A stretch of DNA of 64,000 nucleotides, from assembly GCF_002022275.1 (NCBI RefSeq), contig NZ_MSDF01000010.1, positions 44,067 through 108,066 on the forward strand, read 5' to 3'. Under the pieces are notes generated by a model. The model had not been told where the DNA came from. It saw nothing but the letters and a program-made list of their open reading frames with translations, and searched no databases. The translations under genes were made by a program, and so were the position numbers. Shown piece by piece: positions 44,856 through 53,097 of this stretch (within the stretch, counting starts at the first letter, position 1; the number at the start of each line of letters is the position of its first letter). Source of the stretch: Pseudomonas fluorescens. GTDB lineage: Bacteria > Pseudomonadota > Gammaproteobacteria > Pseudomonadales > Pseudomonadaceae.

Positions 44856-46322
44856 TCAGTCCAGACCGCGGGGGAGTTGCAAGGTCACCCGTAGACCACC
44901 CTCACGCAAATTCTGCAAACTCACCTCACCACCATGACTGTGCGCAATATTGCGCGCAATCCCCAGCCCCAAGCCGTAACCCTGCTGCTGGCCAGCCAAC
45001 CGGAAATGCGGTTCAAAGACCTGCTCCAGCCGCTGCTCCGGCACGCCCGGCCCCTCATCATCCACGTGCAGCACAAATTCCGCGCCGTCGTCTTCGATAT
45101 GCAAATGGGCGTTTTGCCCATACTTCAAGGCATTGTCGATCAGGTTGCCGATGCAGCGCTTGAGCGCCAGCGGCTTGCCGGGGTAGGTGGTCAGCGCGCG
45201 GCCGTCCTGGGTGATGCGACCGTTACCGTTAGGGGCCAGGTAAGGCTCCACGAGGCAATCGAGCACGTGATTGAGGTCCACCGGCTCGATATTCTCGTGG
45301 ATGTCGGTGTCTTTCACGCATTGCAGCGCGCCCTTCACCAATAACTCCAACTCGTCCAGGTCGCGGCCAAACTTGGTTTGCAGGTTCTCGTCTTCGAGCA
45401 ATTCCACACGCAGGCGCAGACGGGTAATCGGCGTGCGCAAGTCGTGGGAAATCGCGCTGAACAACTGGCTGCGTTCAGTCAGGTAACGGCTGATGCGTTC
45501 GCGCATGGCGTTAAACGCGCGCCCCACTTCTACCACTTCGCTGCCGCCGCCTTCGGCTACCGGCTCCACGTCGGCGCCCAGGGACATGTCACGTGCGGCC
45601 CGTGCCAGACGCTTGAGCGGGCGGCTTTGCCAGTGCACCAGCAGGCCGATAAACAACAACAGGAAACCGCTGGTCAGCACGATAAACCACACCTGCTGCG
45701 ATGGCAGGCCTTGTTCTTCAAGGCTGGTGTAGGGCTCGGGTAACAGCGAGGCGATGTACAGCCACTCGCCTTGGGCAAGCTGGATCTGAGTCACCAGCAC
45801 CGGCGGGTTCACCGGTTCCAGCGTCAGCGCGTAATGCGCCCAGGAGCGCGGCAGTTCATCGAGCTTCAAGCCGGCATTGAAGATGCGCAGGTCTTCGGCG
45901 CTGACGAATTCCACCGAGATGTGCACATCGCTGCCCAGGGTCTGGCGCAGCACTTCATCCACCGCTTGCAGCACAGCTTCCTTGCGCGGGGTTTGCGGCA
46001 GAATCTGCATGTCCAGCGGGCGGTCGTTGAGGGTCACCACAAACCGCGTGCCACCCATGCTGCGCAACTGGTCCAGCACCAGCGGGCGATAAGCCACGGG
46101 CAACGAACGGAAATAACTCACGCTGGCGGTCATCGAATGCGCCAGGCTGCGGGCGCTGGTGACCAGCCCTTCAAGCTGAGTGGCGCGCAATTGCGAGACC
46201 CAGATCACGCTGGACAGCGCCTGGGCGAATAGCACCGCCAGCAGGGTCAACAGCAACATGCGCCCGAGCAGCGAACGCGGCACCGGGAAACGGCGGCGCT
46301 CGGTCAGAGGTTCAGTGGGCAT
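44856..46322 (-). CDS. gtrS: glucose-responsive sensor histidine kinase GtrS
   Basis: A 488-residue kinase that in P. aeruginosa and P. putida senses 2-ketogluconate/6-phosphogluconate-type metabolites and controls glucose uptake with GltR. Order: TM1 about 20-40, periplasmic domain to about 205, TM2 (WFIVLTSGFLLLFIGLLVHW), HAMP, HisKA with H in FSAISHDLRTPITRLRLRVELL, HATPase ending GLGLGIARNIAHSHGG. The ATG at 46322 overlaps the gltR stop by 11 bases; a longer frame would lie deeper in gltR. The glucose ABC transporter usually following it is not here. Confidence 0.93.
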   Translation of the reverse strand: MPTEPLTERRRFPVPRSLLGRMLLLTLLAVLFAQALSSVIWVSQLRATQLEGLVTSARSLAHSMTASVSYFRSLPVAYRPLVLDQLRSMGGTRFVVTLNDRPLDMQILPQTPRKEAVLQAVDEVLRQTLGSDVHISVEFVSAEDLRIFNAGLKLDELPRSWAHYALTLEPVNPPVLVTQIQLAQGEWLYIASLLPEPYTSLEEQGLPSQQVWFIVLTSGFLLLFIGLLVHWQSRPLKRLARAARDMSLGADVEPVAEGGGSEVVEVGRAFNAMRERISRYLTERSQLFSAISHDLRTPITRLRLRVELLEDENLQTKFGRDLDELELLVKGALQCVKDTDIHENIEPVDLNHVLDCLVEPYLAPNGNGRITQDGRALTTYPGKPLALKRCIGNLIDNALKYGQNAHLHIEDDGAEFVLHVDDEGPGVPEQRLEQVFEPHFRLAGQQQGYGLGLGIARNIAHSHGGEVSLQNLREGGLRVTLQLPRGLD

Positions 46323-47046
46323 TGCCGGCAACCACGCTGGCTGCCAGTTGATAACCACTGCCACGCACGGTGCGGATCAGCCGTGGAGGTTTTTCCGTAT
46401 CGCGCAGGCGTTGGCGCAGGCGGCTGACGGCCATGTCGACGATACGGTCCAGCGGCATCAGGTCGCGGCCACGGGTGGCGTTGCCGATGGTGTCGCGGTC
46501 GAGAATTTGTTGTGGGTGGTCGAGAAACAGTTTGAGCAGGGCAAAGTCTGCGCCGGAAAGAATCACTTCTTCGCCGTCGATGTGAAACAGGCGGTGACTG
46601 ATCATGTCCAGGCGCCATTCATCAAACACCCACACATCGCCGCCGCTGCTGCGTTCCTGGCCAAACTGGGCGCGGCGCAACAAGGCCTTGATTCGCGCCT
46701 GCAACTCGCGGGGGCTGAACGGTTTGCCGATGTAGTCATCGGCACCCAGCTCCAGGCCTATCACGCGGTCGGTTTCGTCGGAACTGGCGGTAAGCATGAT
46801 GATCGGCACCTGCGCCTGGCGCGGGTGCTGGCGGATCCAGCGGCAGAGGCTGAAACCGTCTTCGTCCGGCAACATCACATCAAGGATGACCAGGTCGCAC
46901 GGCGCCTCGTTCATGGCCTGGCGGAACCCCGCGCCATCCGACACACCCCGCACCTGAAAACCGGCACGGCTGAGGTAGGTTTGCAGCAATTCGCGGATTT
47001 CCTGGTCGTCGTCGACGAGGAGAATGGATTTACTGATTACGCTCAC
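46312..47046 (-). CDS. gltR: OmpR-family response regulator GltR
   Basis: A 244-residue response regulator, partner of GtrS. The receiver has the acceptor aspartate in CDLVILDVMLPDEDG and the switch lysine in YIGKPFSPREL. The winged-helix domain ends RLIRTVRGSGYQLA. Known targets in pseudomonads are glucose uptake and the edd/gap region. It starts at GTG (47046) with a strong AAGGAGG site. It is in the same direction as glk but separated from it by a REPIN, so it may have some independent expression. Confidence 0.94.
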   Translation of the reverse strand: MSVISKSILLVDDDQEIRELLQTYLSRAGFQVRGVSDGAGFRQAMNEAPCDLVILDVMLPDEDGFSLCRWIRQHPRQAQVPIIMLTASSDETDRVIGLELGADDYIGKPFSPRELQARIKALLRRAQFGQERSSGGDVWVFDEWRLDMISHRLFHIDGEEVILSGADFALLKLFLDHPQQILDRDTIGNATRGRDLMPLDRIVDMAVSRLRQRLRDTEKPPRLIRTVRGSGYQLAASVVAGNAH

Positions 47047-47096
47047 GGGGTCCTCCTTGTTGTTATGGCCAAGCTTAAGTCATCTGTTGCTCTTAA

Positions 47097-47190
47097 GGCC
47101 CTATCGCAGGCAAGCCAGCTCCCACACTTGACTGCATTCCAAGGTTGGAACCCGGTCAACTGTGGGAGCTGGCTTGCCTGCGATGAGGCC
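47097..47190. repeat. REPIN inside the edd-glk-gltR-gtrS operon
   Basis: Arms ATCGCAGGCAAGCCAGCTCC and GGAGCTGGCTTGCCTGCGAT around a spacer. It is located between glk and gltR, in the middle of a probable operon. Confidence 0.93.
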
Positions 47191-47198
47191 ATAAGCCC

Positions 47199-48155
47199 CT
47201 ACGCAAAAGCTTGTTCGAGTGCTACGCCCGCCCCGGTCAACCCGGAATACGGCGCGGTCACCAACCACACCGGAATGCCTTTGAAGTAGTCGCTCATGCA
47301 GCCTTTGTCGCTGAAGCTCTTGGCAAAACCGCTGTTGATAAAGAAGTCGGCAAACCTCGGAATCACACCCCCCACGATATACACACCACCGCGTCCACCG
47401 GTGGTCAGCACGTTGTTACCCGCCACCCGGCCCAGCCAGATGCTGAACTGGTTCAAGACTTCCATCGCCACCGGGTCGCCGGCCAAACCCGCAGCCGTGA
47501 TGGCTTCGGGCGTGTCCAGCACCGGCTCGTGGCCGTCGACCGCGCAAATCGCGCGGTACACACGCGGCAAACCGCCACCACTCAACGCCGTCTCGGCGCT
47601 GACGTGACCGATCTCAGTGTAGATGTGTTGCCACAGCTGGGTTTCGCGCGGGCTGCTCAGCGGCAGGTCGACATGGCCGCCCTCCCCCGGCAGCGCAGCA
47701 AAACGGCCGCCCCCCAAATCCAGCAAGGTACCGACGCCAAGGCCGGTGCCCGGGCCGATCACCACCGCCGGGCGCAACGGTTCCGGCGTTCCTTCGCAGA
47801 CCACACGGAATTCGTCGGGCTTGAGGCGCGTCATGCCCAGGGCCATGGCCGTGAAGTCATTGACCAACAGCAGTTCATCGACCTGCAGGGTTTTGCAGAA
47901 CGCAGTCTTGCTCAGGCGCCAGTGATTGTTGGTGAATTTAAATTCATCGCCGCTCACCGGCCCGGCGACCGACAGGCACACCGCGCCAATGTCCCCGATT
48001 TCCAGGCCTTCTTCCTTGAGGTACACCTTGATGGCTTCCTCAGGGCTATGGTGATCCGCCGTGGCATGCACGCGGATCGAATGCAGTTCCTGATCCCGCC
48101 ACAACGCAAAACGGGCGTTGGTACCACCAATATCACCGACCAGCGCAAGCTTCAC
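47199..48155 (-). CDS. glk: glucokinase
   Basis: Phosphorylates glucose to glucose-6-phosphate with ATP. It has 318 residues with the ATP-binding start [46 protein letters not shown] and GPGTGLGVG. Translation starts at GTG (48155) overlapping the edd stop by 4 bases, so edd and glk are translationally coupled. Confidence 0.96.
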   Translation of the reverse strand: MKLALVGDIGGTNARFALWRDQELHSIRVHATADHHSPEEAIKVYLKEEGLEIGDIGAVCLSVAGPVSGDEFKFTNNHWRLSKTAFCKTLQVDELLLVNDFTAMALGMTRLKPDEFRVVCEGTPEPLRPAVVIGPGTGLGVGTLLDLGGGRFAALPGEGGHVDLPLSSPRETQLWQHIYTEIGHVSAETALSGGGLPRVYRAICAVDGHEPVLDTPEAITAAGLAGDPVAMEVLNQFSIWLGRVAGNNVLTTGGRGGVYIVGGVIPRFADFFINSGFAKSFSDKGCMSDYFKGIPVWLVTAPYSGLTGAGVALEQAFA

Positions 48156-49978
48156 TTAAGCGTCTCCAAGGCAGAGGTAAAGGCGCTGGCGCCCTGCTCT
48201 GCGGAGCTTGCGGCCAAGCGCATAAATGCAAACAGCTCGCGACCGGCCCCAACGTTATTGCCCAACAGGCCCGTGGCAGGCGTGCGCGCTGCAAATTCTT
48301 CGGCGTCCACCTTAAGCTCCAGGGTGCCCTTCACGCCATCGACGCGAATGATATCGCCATCTTTGACCCGTGCCAGCGGCCCGCCGCTCTGGGCTTCGGG
48401 GTTGACATGGATCGCGGCGGGGATCTTACCCGACGCGCCGGACATACGCCCGTCTGTTACCAGTGCAACTTTGAAACCACGGTCCTGCAACACGCCAAGG
48501 AACGGGGTCATTTTGTGCAATTCGGGCATGCCGTTGGAGCGCGGGCCCTGGAAGCGCATCACCGCGACAAAGTCTTTTTCCAGCTGACCGGCCTTGAACG
48601 CGTCGGCCAGGTCTTGCTGATCCTGGAACACCACCGCCGGTGCTTCAACAATCTGGTGCTCAGGCGCTACCGCCGAAACTTTCATCACACCCCGACCCAG
48701 GTTGCCTTCCATCACGCGCAAGCCGCCTTCCGGCGAGAACGCACGCGCCACGGGGCGCAGGATGGTTTCGTCGAGGCTTTCGATCGGGCCGTCGCGCCAG
48801 ATCAGCTCGCCGTCGACCAGGAACGGCTCCTGGGTGTAACGGCTCAAACCTTTACCTGCCACGGTGTTGACGTCTTCGTGGAGCAAACCGGCTTCTAGCA
48901 GCTCGCGGATCAGGAACGACATGCCGCCCGCCGCCTGGAAGTGGTTGATGTCAGCTTTGCCGTTTGGATACACGTGGGACAGGGTCGGCACCACCTCGGA
49001 GAGATCGGCCATGTCCTGCCAGGTGAGGATGATGCCCGCCGACATGGCGATGGCCGGCATGTGCAGGGTGTGGTTGGTCGAGCCGCCGGTGGCGTTGAGC
49101 GCAACGATTGAGTTGACGATGGATTTCTCATCAACGATCTCGCCAATCGGCGTGAAGTCGCCGCTGGCCTTGGTCAGGCGCGTGACCTGGTGCGCGGCTT
49201 CGCGGGTCAGCGCGTCACGCAGCGGCGTGTACGGGTTGACGAACGAAGCGCCCGGCAAGTGCAGGCCCATCACTTCCATCAGCAGTTGGTTGGTGTTGGC
49301 GGTGCCGTAGAAGGTGCAGGTGCCGGGGCTGTGGTAGGACTTCATCTCCGATTCCAGCAGCTCTTCGCGGGTGGCCTTGCCTTCGGCGTAGCGCTGGCGC
49401 ACGTCGGCTTTCTGTTTGTTGGAGATGCCCGAGGGCATTGGCCCGCCGGGTACGAAGATCATCGGCAGATGGCCGTAGCGCAGTGCGCCCATCATCAGGC
49501 CCGGGACGATCTTGTCGCAGATACCGAGCATCAGCGCAGCGTCGAACATGTTGTGGGACAGCGCTACCGCCGTGGACATGGCAATGACTTCACGGCTGAG
49601 CAGGCTCAGCTCCATGCCCGGCTCGCCTTGGGTTACGCCGTCGCACATGGCGGGGGTGCCGCCGGCGAACTGGCCGACCGAGCCGACTTCGCGCAGGGCT
49701 TTCTTGATTTGTTCAGGGAAGTGTTCGTAGGGCTGGTGCGCCGAGAGCATGTCGTTATATGACGAAACAATTGCCACGTTGGCGGCATTCATCATTCGCA
49801 GACTATTTTTATCTTCAGTGCCGCAACCGGCGACGCCGTGGGCAAAGTTGGCGCATTGCAGCTTACCGCGCATCGGACCGTCGCTGGCGGCGCCGCGAAT
49901 GAGCGCAAGGTAAGCCTCGCGGGTTGCACGACTGCGGGCGATAAGCCGTTCGGTGACCTCAATAACGCGGGGATGCAT
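48152..49978 (-). CDS. edd: phosphogluconate dehydratase
   Basis: Dehydrates 6-phosphogluconate to 2-keto-3-deoxy-6-phosphogluconate, the first Entner-Doudoroff step. It has 608 residues and the family [Fe-S] dehydratase features: [39 protein letters not shown], and [17 protein letters not shown]. It is the first gene of edd-glk-gltR-gtrS and divergent from gap. A HexR operator lies about 121 bases upstream of its ATG. Confidence 0.97.
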   Translation of the reverse strand: MHPRVIEVTERLIARSRATREAYLALIRGAASDGPMRGKLQCANFAHGVAGCGTEDKNSLRMMNAANVAIVSSYNDMLSAHQPYEHFPEQIKKALREVGSVGQFAGGTPAMCDGVTQGEPGMELSLLSREVIAMSTAVALSHNMFDAALMLGICDKIVPGLMMGALRYGHLPMIFVPGGPMPSGISNKQKADVRQRYAEGKATREELLESEMKSYHSPGTCTFYGTANTNQLLMEVMGLHLPGASFVNPYTPLRDALTREAAHQVTRLTKASGDFTPIGEIVDEKSIVNSIVALNATGGSTNHTLHMPAIAMSAGIILTWQDMADLSEVVPTLSHVYPNGKADINHFQAAGGMSFLIRELLEAGLLHEDVNTVAGKGLSRYTQEPFLVDGELIWRDGPIESLDETILRPVARAFSPEGGLRVMEGNLGRGVMKVSAVAPEHQIVEAPAVVFQDQQDLADAFKAGQLEKDFVAVMRFQGPRSNGMPELHKMTPFLGVLQDRGFKVALVTDGRMSGASGKIPAAIHVNPEAQSGGPLARVKDGDIIRVDGVKGTLELKVDAEEFAARTPATGLLGNNVGAGRELFAFMRLAASSAEQGASAFTSALETLK

Positions 49979-50098
49979 GTGTAGAACTCCAGGCTAACGG
50001 ATGTGGCGACCCTCGTTCCTGGGTTGATCAAACGCCCGCAGCGCATGGGATGGCAGGGTGTCGTTTGGATCATCGGACCAGTTGATTCAGGTCACTCG

Positions 50099-50113
50099 TT
50101 GTAGATTGAACAA
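50099..50113. promoter_or_regulatory. HexR operator on the edd side
   Basis: TTGTAGATTGAACAA fits the HexR consensus TTGT-N7/8-ACAA described for P. putida exactly. HexR represses Entner-Doudoroff genes and is released by 2-keto-3-deoxy-6-phosphogluconate. It sits about 121 bases before the edd start. The hexR gene itself is not in this window. Confidence 0.82.
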
Positions 50114-50133
50114 AATATTGCCACTAAAAAGGC

Positions 50134-50161
50134 TTGTTTTCTATTTTTATGCGAATAATCT
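50134..50161 (+). promoter_or_regulatory. putative sigma-70 promoter of gap
   Basis: TTGTTT (50134-50139) and TAATCT (50156-50161) separated by 16 bases. The HexR box begins at the end of the -10 element, so occupancy would block initiation. Confidence 0.5.
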
Positions 50162-50175
50162 TGTAATTCTTACAA
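50161..50175. promoter_or_regulatory. HexR operator on the gap side
   Basis: TTGTAATTCTTACAA is a perfect TTGT-N7-ACAA match. It overlaps the predicted transcription start of gap, 24 bases before the ATG at 50200. Confidence 0.85.
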
Positions 50176-50199
50176 CAAATCGACGACAGGCACTTTCCA

Positions 50200-51201
50200 A
50201 TGACTCTTCGTATCGCAATCAATGGTTTTGGCCGTATCGGCCGTAATGTCCTGCGCGCACTGTATACCCAAGGCTACCGCCAGGATTTGCAGATCGTCGC
50301 CATCAACGATCTGGGCGACAGCTCGATCAATGCCCACCTGCTCAAATACGACACCGTACACGGCACTTTCGATGCAGAGGTTGCTCACGATCAGGAAGGC
50401 CTGACCGTCAATGGCGACCGGATTGCCGTCAGTGCCATTCGCAACCCGGCCGAACTGCCGTGGGCTGCGCACAAGATCGACGTGGTGTTCGAGTGCACCG
50501 GTCTGTTCACTGACCGTGACAAGGCTGCCGCCCATATTACCGCCGGCGCGCGCAAGGTGATCATCTCGGCCCCGGCCAAAGGCGCAGACGCCACCGTGGT
50601 GTACGGTGTGAACCATGACATTTTGCGTCAATCCCACCAGATCATCTCCAACGCGTCCTGCACCACCAACTGCCTGGCGCCCGTGGCTCAAGTGCTGCAC
50701 CGTGAGCTGGGTATTGAAAGCGGCTTGATGACCACCATTCACGCCTACACCAACGACCAGAACCTGACCGACGTCTACCACACCGACCCGTACCGCGCGC
50801 GCTCGGCCACCCAGAACATGATCCCGAGCAAAACCGGCGCCGCCGAAGCGGTAGGCCTGGTGCTGCCGGAACTGGCAGGCAAGCTGACCGGCATGGCCGT
50901 GCGTGTGCCGGTGATCAACGTGTCGCTGGTCGACCTCACCGTAACACTGAAGAAAGAAGCCACGGCTGAGCAAGTCAACGCCTTGCTTAAAGAAGCCAGC
51001 CAGCACTCGAAAATCCTCGGTTACAACACCCTGCCGCTGGTTTCGAGCGACTTCAACCACAACCCGCTGTCGTCGATTTTTGACGCCAATCACACCAAAG
51101 TCAGTGGCAAATTGCTGAAAGTGCTGGCCTGGTATGACAACGAGTGGGGCTTCTCCAACCGGATGCTGGATAACTGCCTGGCGCTGTGCAACGCCGAATA
51201 A
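50200..51201 (+). CDS. gap: type I glyceraldehyde-3-phosphate dehydrogenase
   Basis: Oxidises glyceraldehyde-3-phosphate produced by the Entner-Doudoroff aldolase, with NAD+. It has 333 residues: the NAD-binding start [19 protein letters not shown], the catalytic cysteine in [15 protein letters not shown], the active-site histidine region, and the C-terminal [14 protein letters not shown]. Divergent from edd under two HexR boxes. Its location in the glucose cluster marks it as the glycolytic-direction isozyme. Confidence 0.96.
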   Translation: MTLRIAINGFGRIGRNVLRALYTQGYRQDLQIVAINDLGDSSINAHLLKYDTVHGTFDAEVAHDQEGLTVNGDRIAVSAIRNPAELPWAAHKIDVVFECTGLFTDRDKAAAHITAGARKVIISAPAKGADATVVYGVNHDILRQSHQIISNASCTTNCLAPVAQVLHRELGIESGLMTTIHAYTNDQNLTDVYHTDPYRARSATQNMIPSKTGAAEAVGLVLPELAGKLTGMAVRVPVINVSLVDLTVTLKKEATAEQVNALLKEASQHSKILGYNTLPLVSSDFNHNPLSSIFDANHTKVSGKLLKVLAWYDNEWGFSNRMLDNCLALCNAE

Positions 51202-51217
51202 AGATCGGCCTTGCTCA

Positions 51218-51317
51218 GGAGTCGGCTTGTGTGGGAGCTGGCTTGCCTGCGATAGCATCACCTCGGTCTAACTGAAAGGCCAAGGTGCCTGTATCGCAGG
51301 CAAGCCAGCTCCCACAC
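51218..51317. repeat. REPIN with degenerate extra half-copy
   Basis: Main arms at 51230 (TGTGGGAGCTGGCTTGCC...) and ending 51317 (...GCCAGCTCCCACAC). A short degenerate copy, GGAGTCGGCTTG (51218-51229), abuts the left arm at the same breakpoint seen at 56430 and 59293. Confidence 0.88.
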
Positions 51318-51376
51318 AGGCCCGGCCCTCACAGGGATCTTTACAGCATCTCAAAGTGCCACTTGCCATTTCAGTT

Positions 51377-51395
51377 GATGATAAGCATTATCATT
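51377..51395. promoter_or_regulatory. Fur box upstream of the heme-signalling sigma factor
   Basis: GATGATAAGCATTATCATT contains the perfect dyad TGATAA-GCA-TTATCA and matches the Fur consensus in 12 of 19 positions in one alignment. It ends 25 bases before the GTG start of the sigma-factor gene, a typical place for iron-dependent repression. Confidence 0.82.
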
Positions 51396-51420
51396 AACTG
51401 CATCTCGGTCTGGTATCACT

Positions 51421-51939
51421 GTGAGCCAATCTCGCTTCAACCACGTCTTTCTCACCCAACGGGTGATTCTGCTACGCACCTTGCAGCGGATGGTGAATAA
51501 CCACAGCACCGCCGAGGACCTGTTGCAGGAAACCTACCTGCGCGTTACCCGGGCCCTCAGCGAGCGGCCGATTGATCACCTCGAACCCTTCGTCTATCAA
51601 ACCGCGCGTAACCTGGCGCTGGACCACCTGCGCTCGCGCAGGATTCAAGCGCGCACGCTGCAGGAAGATGTCCCGCTGGACGTCCTGCAAAGCGTCGCGG
51701 CCCCTATCAGCACCCCGGAAGATGCCACTCAGGCCGAGCAATTGCTCGAGCACCTGAGCGTCAGCCTCGGCCAGTTGAGCGCCCGCCAGCAGCAGATTTT
51801 CATCCTCAGCCGCCTGCACGGTTGCAGCTATCAGGAGATCGCCGATCAGCTGCAAGTGTCCTTGAGCACCGTGCAAAAGGAACTGAAATTGATCATGGCC
51901 ATCTGTGTAGGTGTGGCCGAACGGCTGGATCAGCCTTAA
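51421..51939 (+). CDS. hxuI: ECF sigma factor, FecI/HxuI type
   Basis: A 172-residue extracytoplasmic-function sigma factor of iron-starvation type. Sigma-2 region: HSTAEDLLQETYLRVTRALSE; sigma-4 region: QLSARQQQIFILSRLHGCSYQEIADQLQVSLSTVQKEL. It starts at GTG (51421). It leads a sigma/anti-sigma/receptor cassette; by order and by the heme oxygenase that follows, it is HxuI-like, a heme-signalling system in P. aeruginosa. It should direct RNA polymerase to the receptor gene. Confidence 0.88.
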   Translation: MSQSRFNHVFLTQRVILLRTLQRMVNNHSTAEDLLQETYLRVTRALSERPIDHLEPFVYQTARNLALDHLRSRRIQARTLQEDVPLDVLQSVAAPISTPEDATQAEQLLEHLSVSLGQLSARQQQIFILSRLHGCSYQEIADQLQVSLSTVQKELKLIMAICVGVAERLDQP

Positions 51940-52012
51940 GCTTCCCCGACAGATGTGTCGATCCAGGCTGTAGGAAAAATGAATAGAACGTGGCGAAGAC
52001 CCGAGGCACACC

Positions 52013-52981
52013 GTGACGGACCCGAATAAACTGCGCCCCCATGAGCTGGCTCATGAGGTGCTGCAAGACACGGCCATGGACCAAGCCCTCGACTGGCTGA
52101 TCGCATTGCAGTGCCCGCAGCCCGGGCAGCAGGCCGAATTCGATGCCTGGCTGGCCAGCGACCCGGCGCACGTTCACGCTTTCAGCAAAGCCCAGGCCGC
52201 GTGGGGTGGTGCACCGGTACACAGTGCCGCCGTAGCCCTGGCTGCGCCGCGCAAGCCGTCGCTTTTGCGCCGTATCAAACCGCATTGGAAACCTCTGGCC
52301 ACCGCCGCCGTGCTAGTGATCGGCCTGTTCAGCTTCAGCAACCTGCCCGTACGCCTGCAAGCAGACCACCTCACCGTGGTCGGTGAACGTCAGCGCCTGC
52401 AATTGGACGATGGATCAAAGGTGTTGCTGAACACCAACTCGGCCTTCTCCAGCAGCATCAAGGATCACCAGCGCGTCGCCCGCCTGTACCAGGGCGAGGC
52501 GTTTTTTGAAGTCACGCCCAGCCGTGGCCTGCCGCTGGAGATCGACGCAGGCCCGGTCCGCGCCAGCGTGCGCGACACCGACTTCGCTGTGCGCTACCTC
52601 AATGGCGAAGCCCAGGTACAAGTGCAGCGCGGTGACGTGGACCTGAGCAACACCTTCGACGATGCCCGCGTACGCCTGAGCGCCGGCGAAAGCATCCGCA
52701 TCGGCCCCAAAGGCTTCGGCCAACCCGCCAAGCTGGACGCCAGCAAAGACCTGGCCTGGGTCCAGGGCCGCCTGGTCTTCGAAAACTGCCCGATGAGCGA
52801 AGTGCTCGCCGAACTGCGCCGCTATTACCCGGGCTGGATCGTCAACACCAATGACACGCTCGCCAGCACCGCCGTTACCGGCAACTACCGCCTCGACCAA
52901 CCGCTGGACGTGGTGCGCTCACTGGCCCACATCACCTCGGCCAAGCTCTCGGAATACCCGGCGCTGGTGATCTTGAACTAA
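52013..52981 (+). CDS. hxuR: FecR-family anti-sigma factor
   Basis: A 322-residue inner-membrane regulator. The cytoplasmic N-terminal part (about 1-85) binds the sigma factor (DWLIALQCPQPGQQAEFDAWLASDP). A single TM lies near 103-118 (TAAVLVIGLFSFSN). The periplasmic FecR domain (about 125-320) receives the signal from the receptor: ERQRLQLDDGSKVLLNTNSAF, YQGEAFFEV. GTG start at 52013, 73 bases after the sigma gene. Confidence 0.9.
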   Translation: MTDPNKLRPHELAHEVLQDTAMDQALDWLIALQCPQPGQQAEFDAWLASDPAHVHAFSKAQAAWGGAPVHSAAVALAAPRKPSLLRRIKPHWKPLATAAVLVIGLFSFSNLPVRLQADHLTVVGERQRLQLDDGSKVLLNTNSAFSSSIKDHQRVARLYQGEAFFEVTPSRGLPLEIDAGPVRASVRDTDFAVRYLNGEAQVQVQRGDVDLSNTFDDARVRLSAGESIRIGPKGFGQPAKLDASKDLAWVQGRLVFENCPMSEVLAELRRYYPGWIVNTNDTLASTAVTGNYRLDQPLDVVRSLAHITSAKLSEYPALVILN

Positions 52982-52998
52982 ATGAGAATTATTTTTAC
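52982..52998. promoter_or_regulatory. possible Fur-like site before the receptor gene
   Basis: ATGAGAATTATTTTTAC resembles the AGAATTATT cores of some Fur sites, and lies about 100 bases before the receptor ATG. The match is partial, so it is offered only as a candidate; the ECF-sigma promoter of the receptor could not be pinned down. Confidence 0.35.
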
Positions 52999-53097
52999 TC
53001 GATAGCCTTCGATGGTACGTCTCGTCTTAGCCAATGCAACTGATTCCTATTTGATTCAGTTCGCAACTATAAGATTCGTACTTCCGGAGCGCTCTCG

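Noticed and set aside
46180..48587. Plus-strand frames over gltR, glk and edd
   Set aside because: Antisense shadows of three confidently identified genes.
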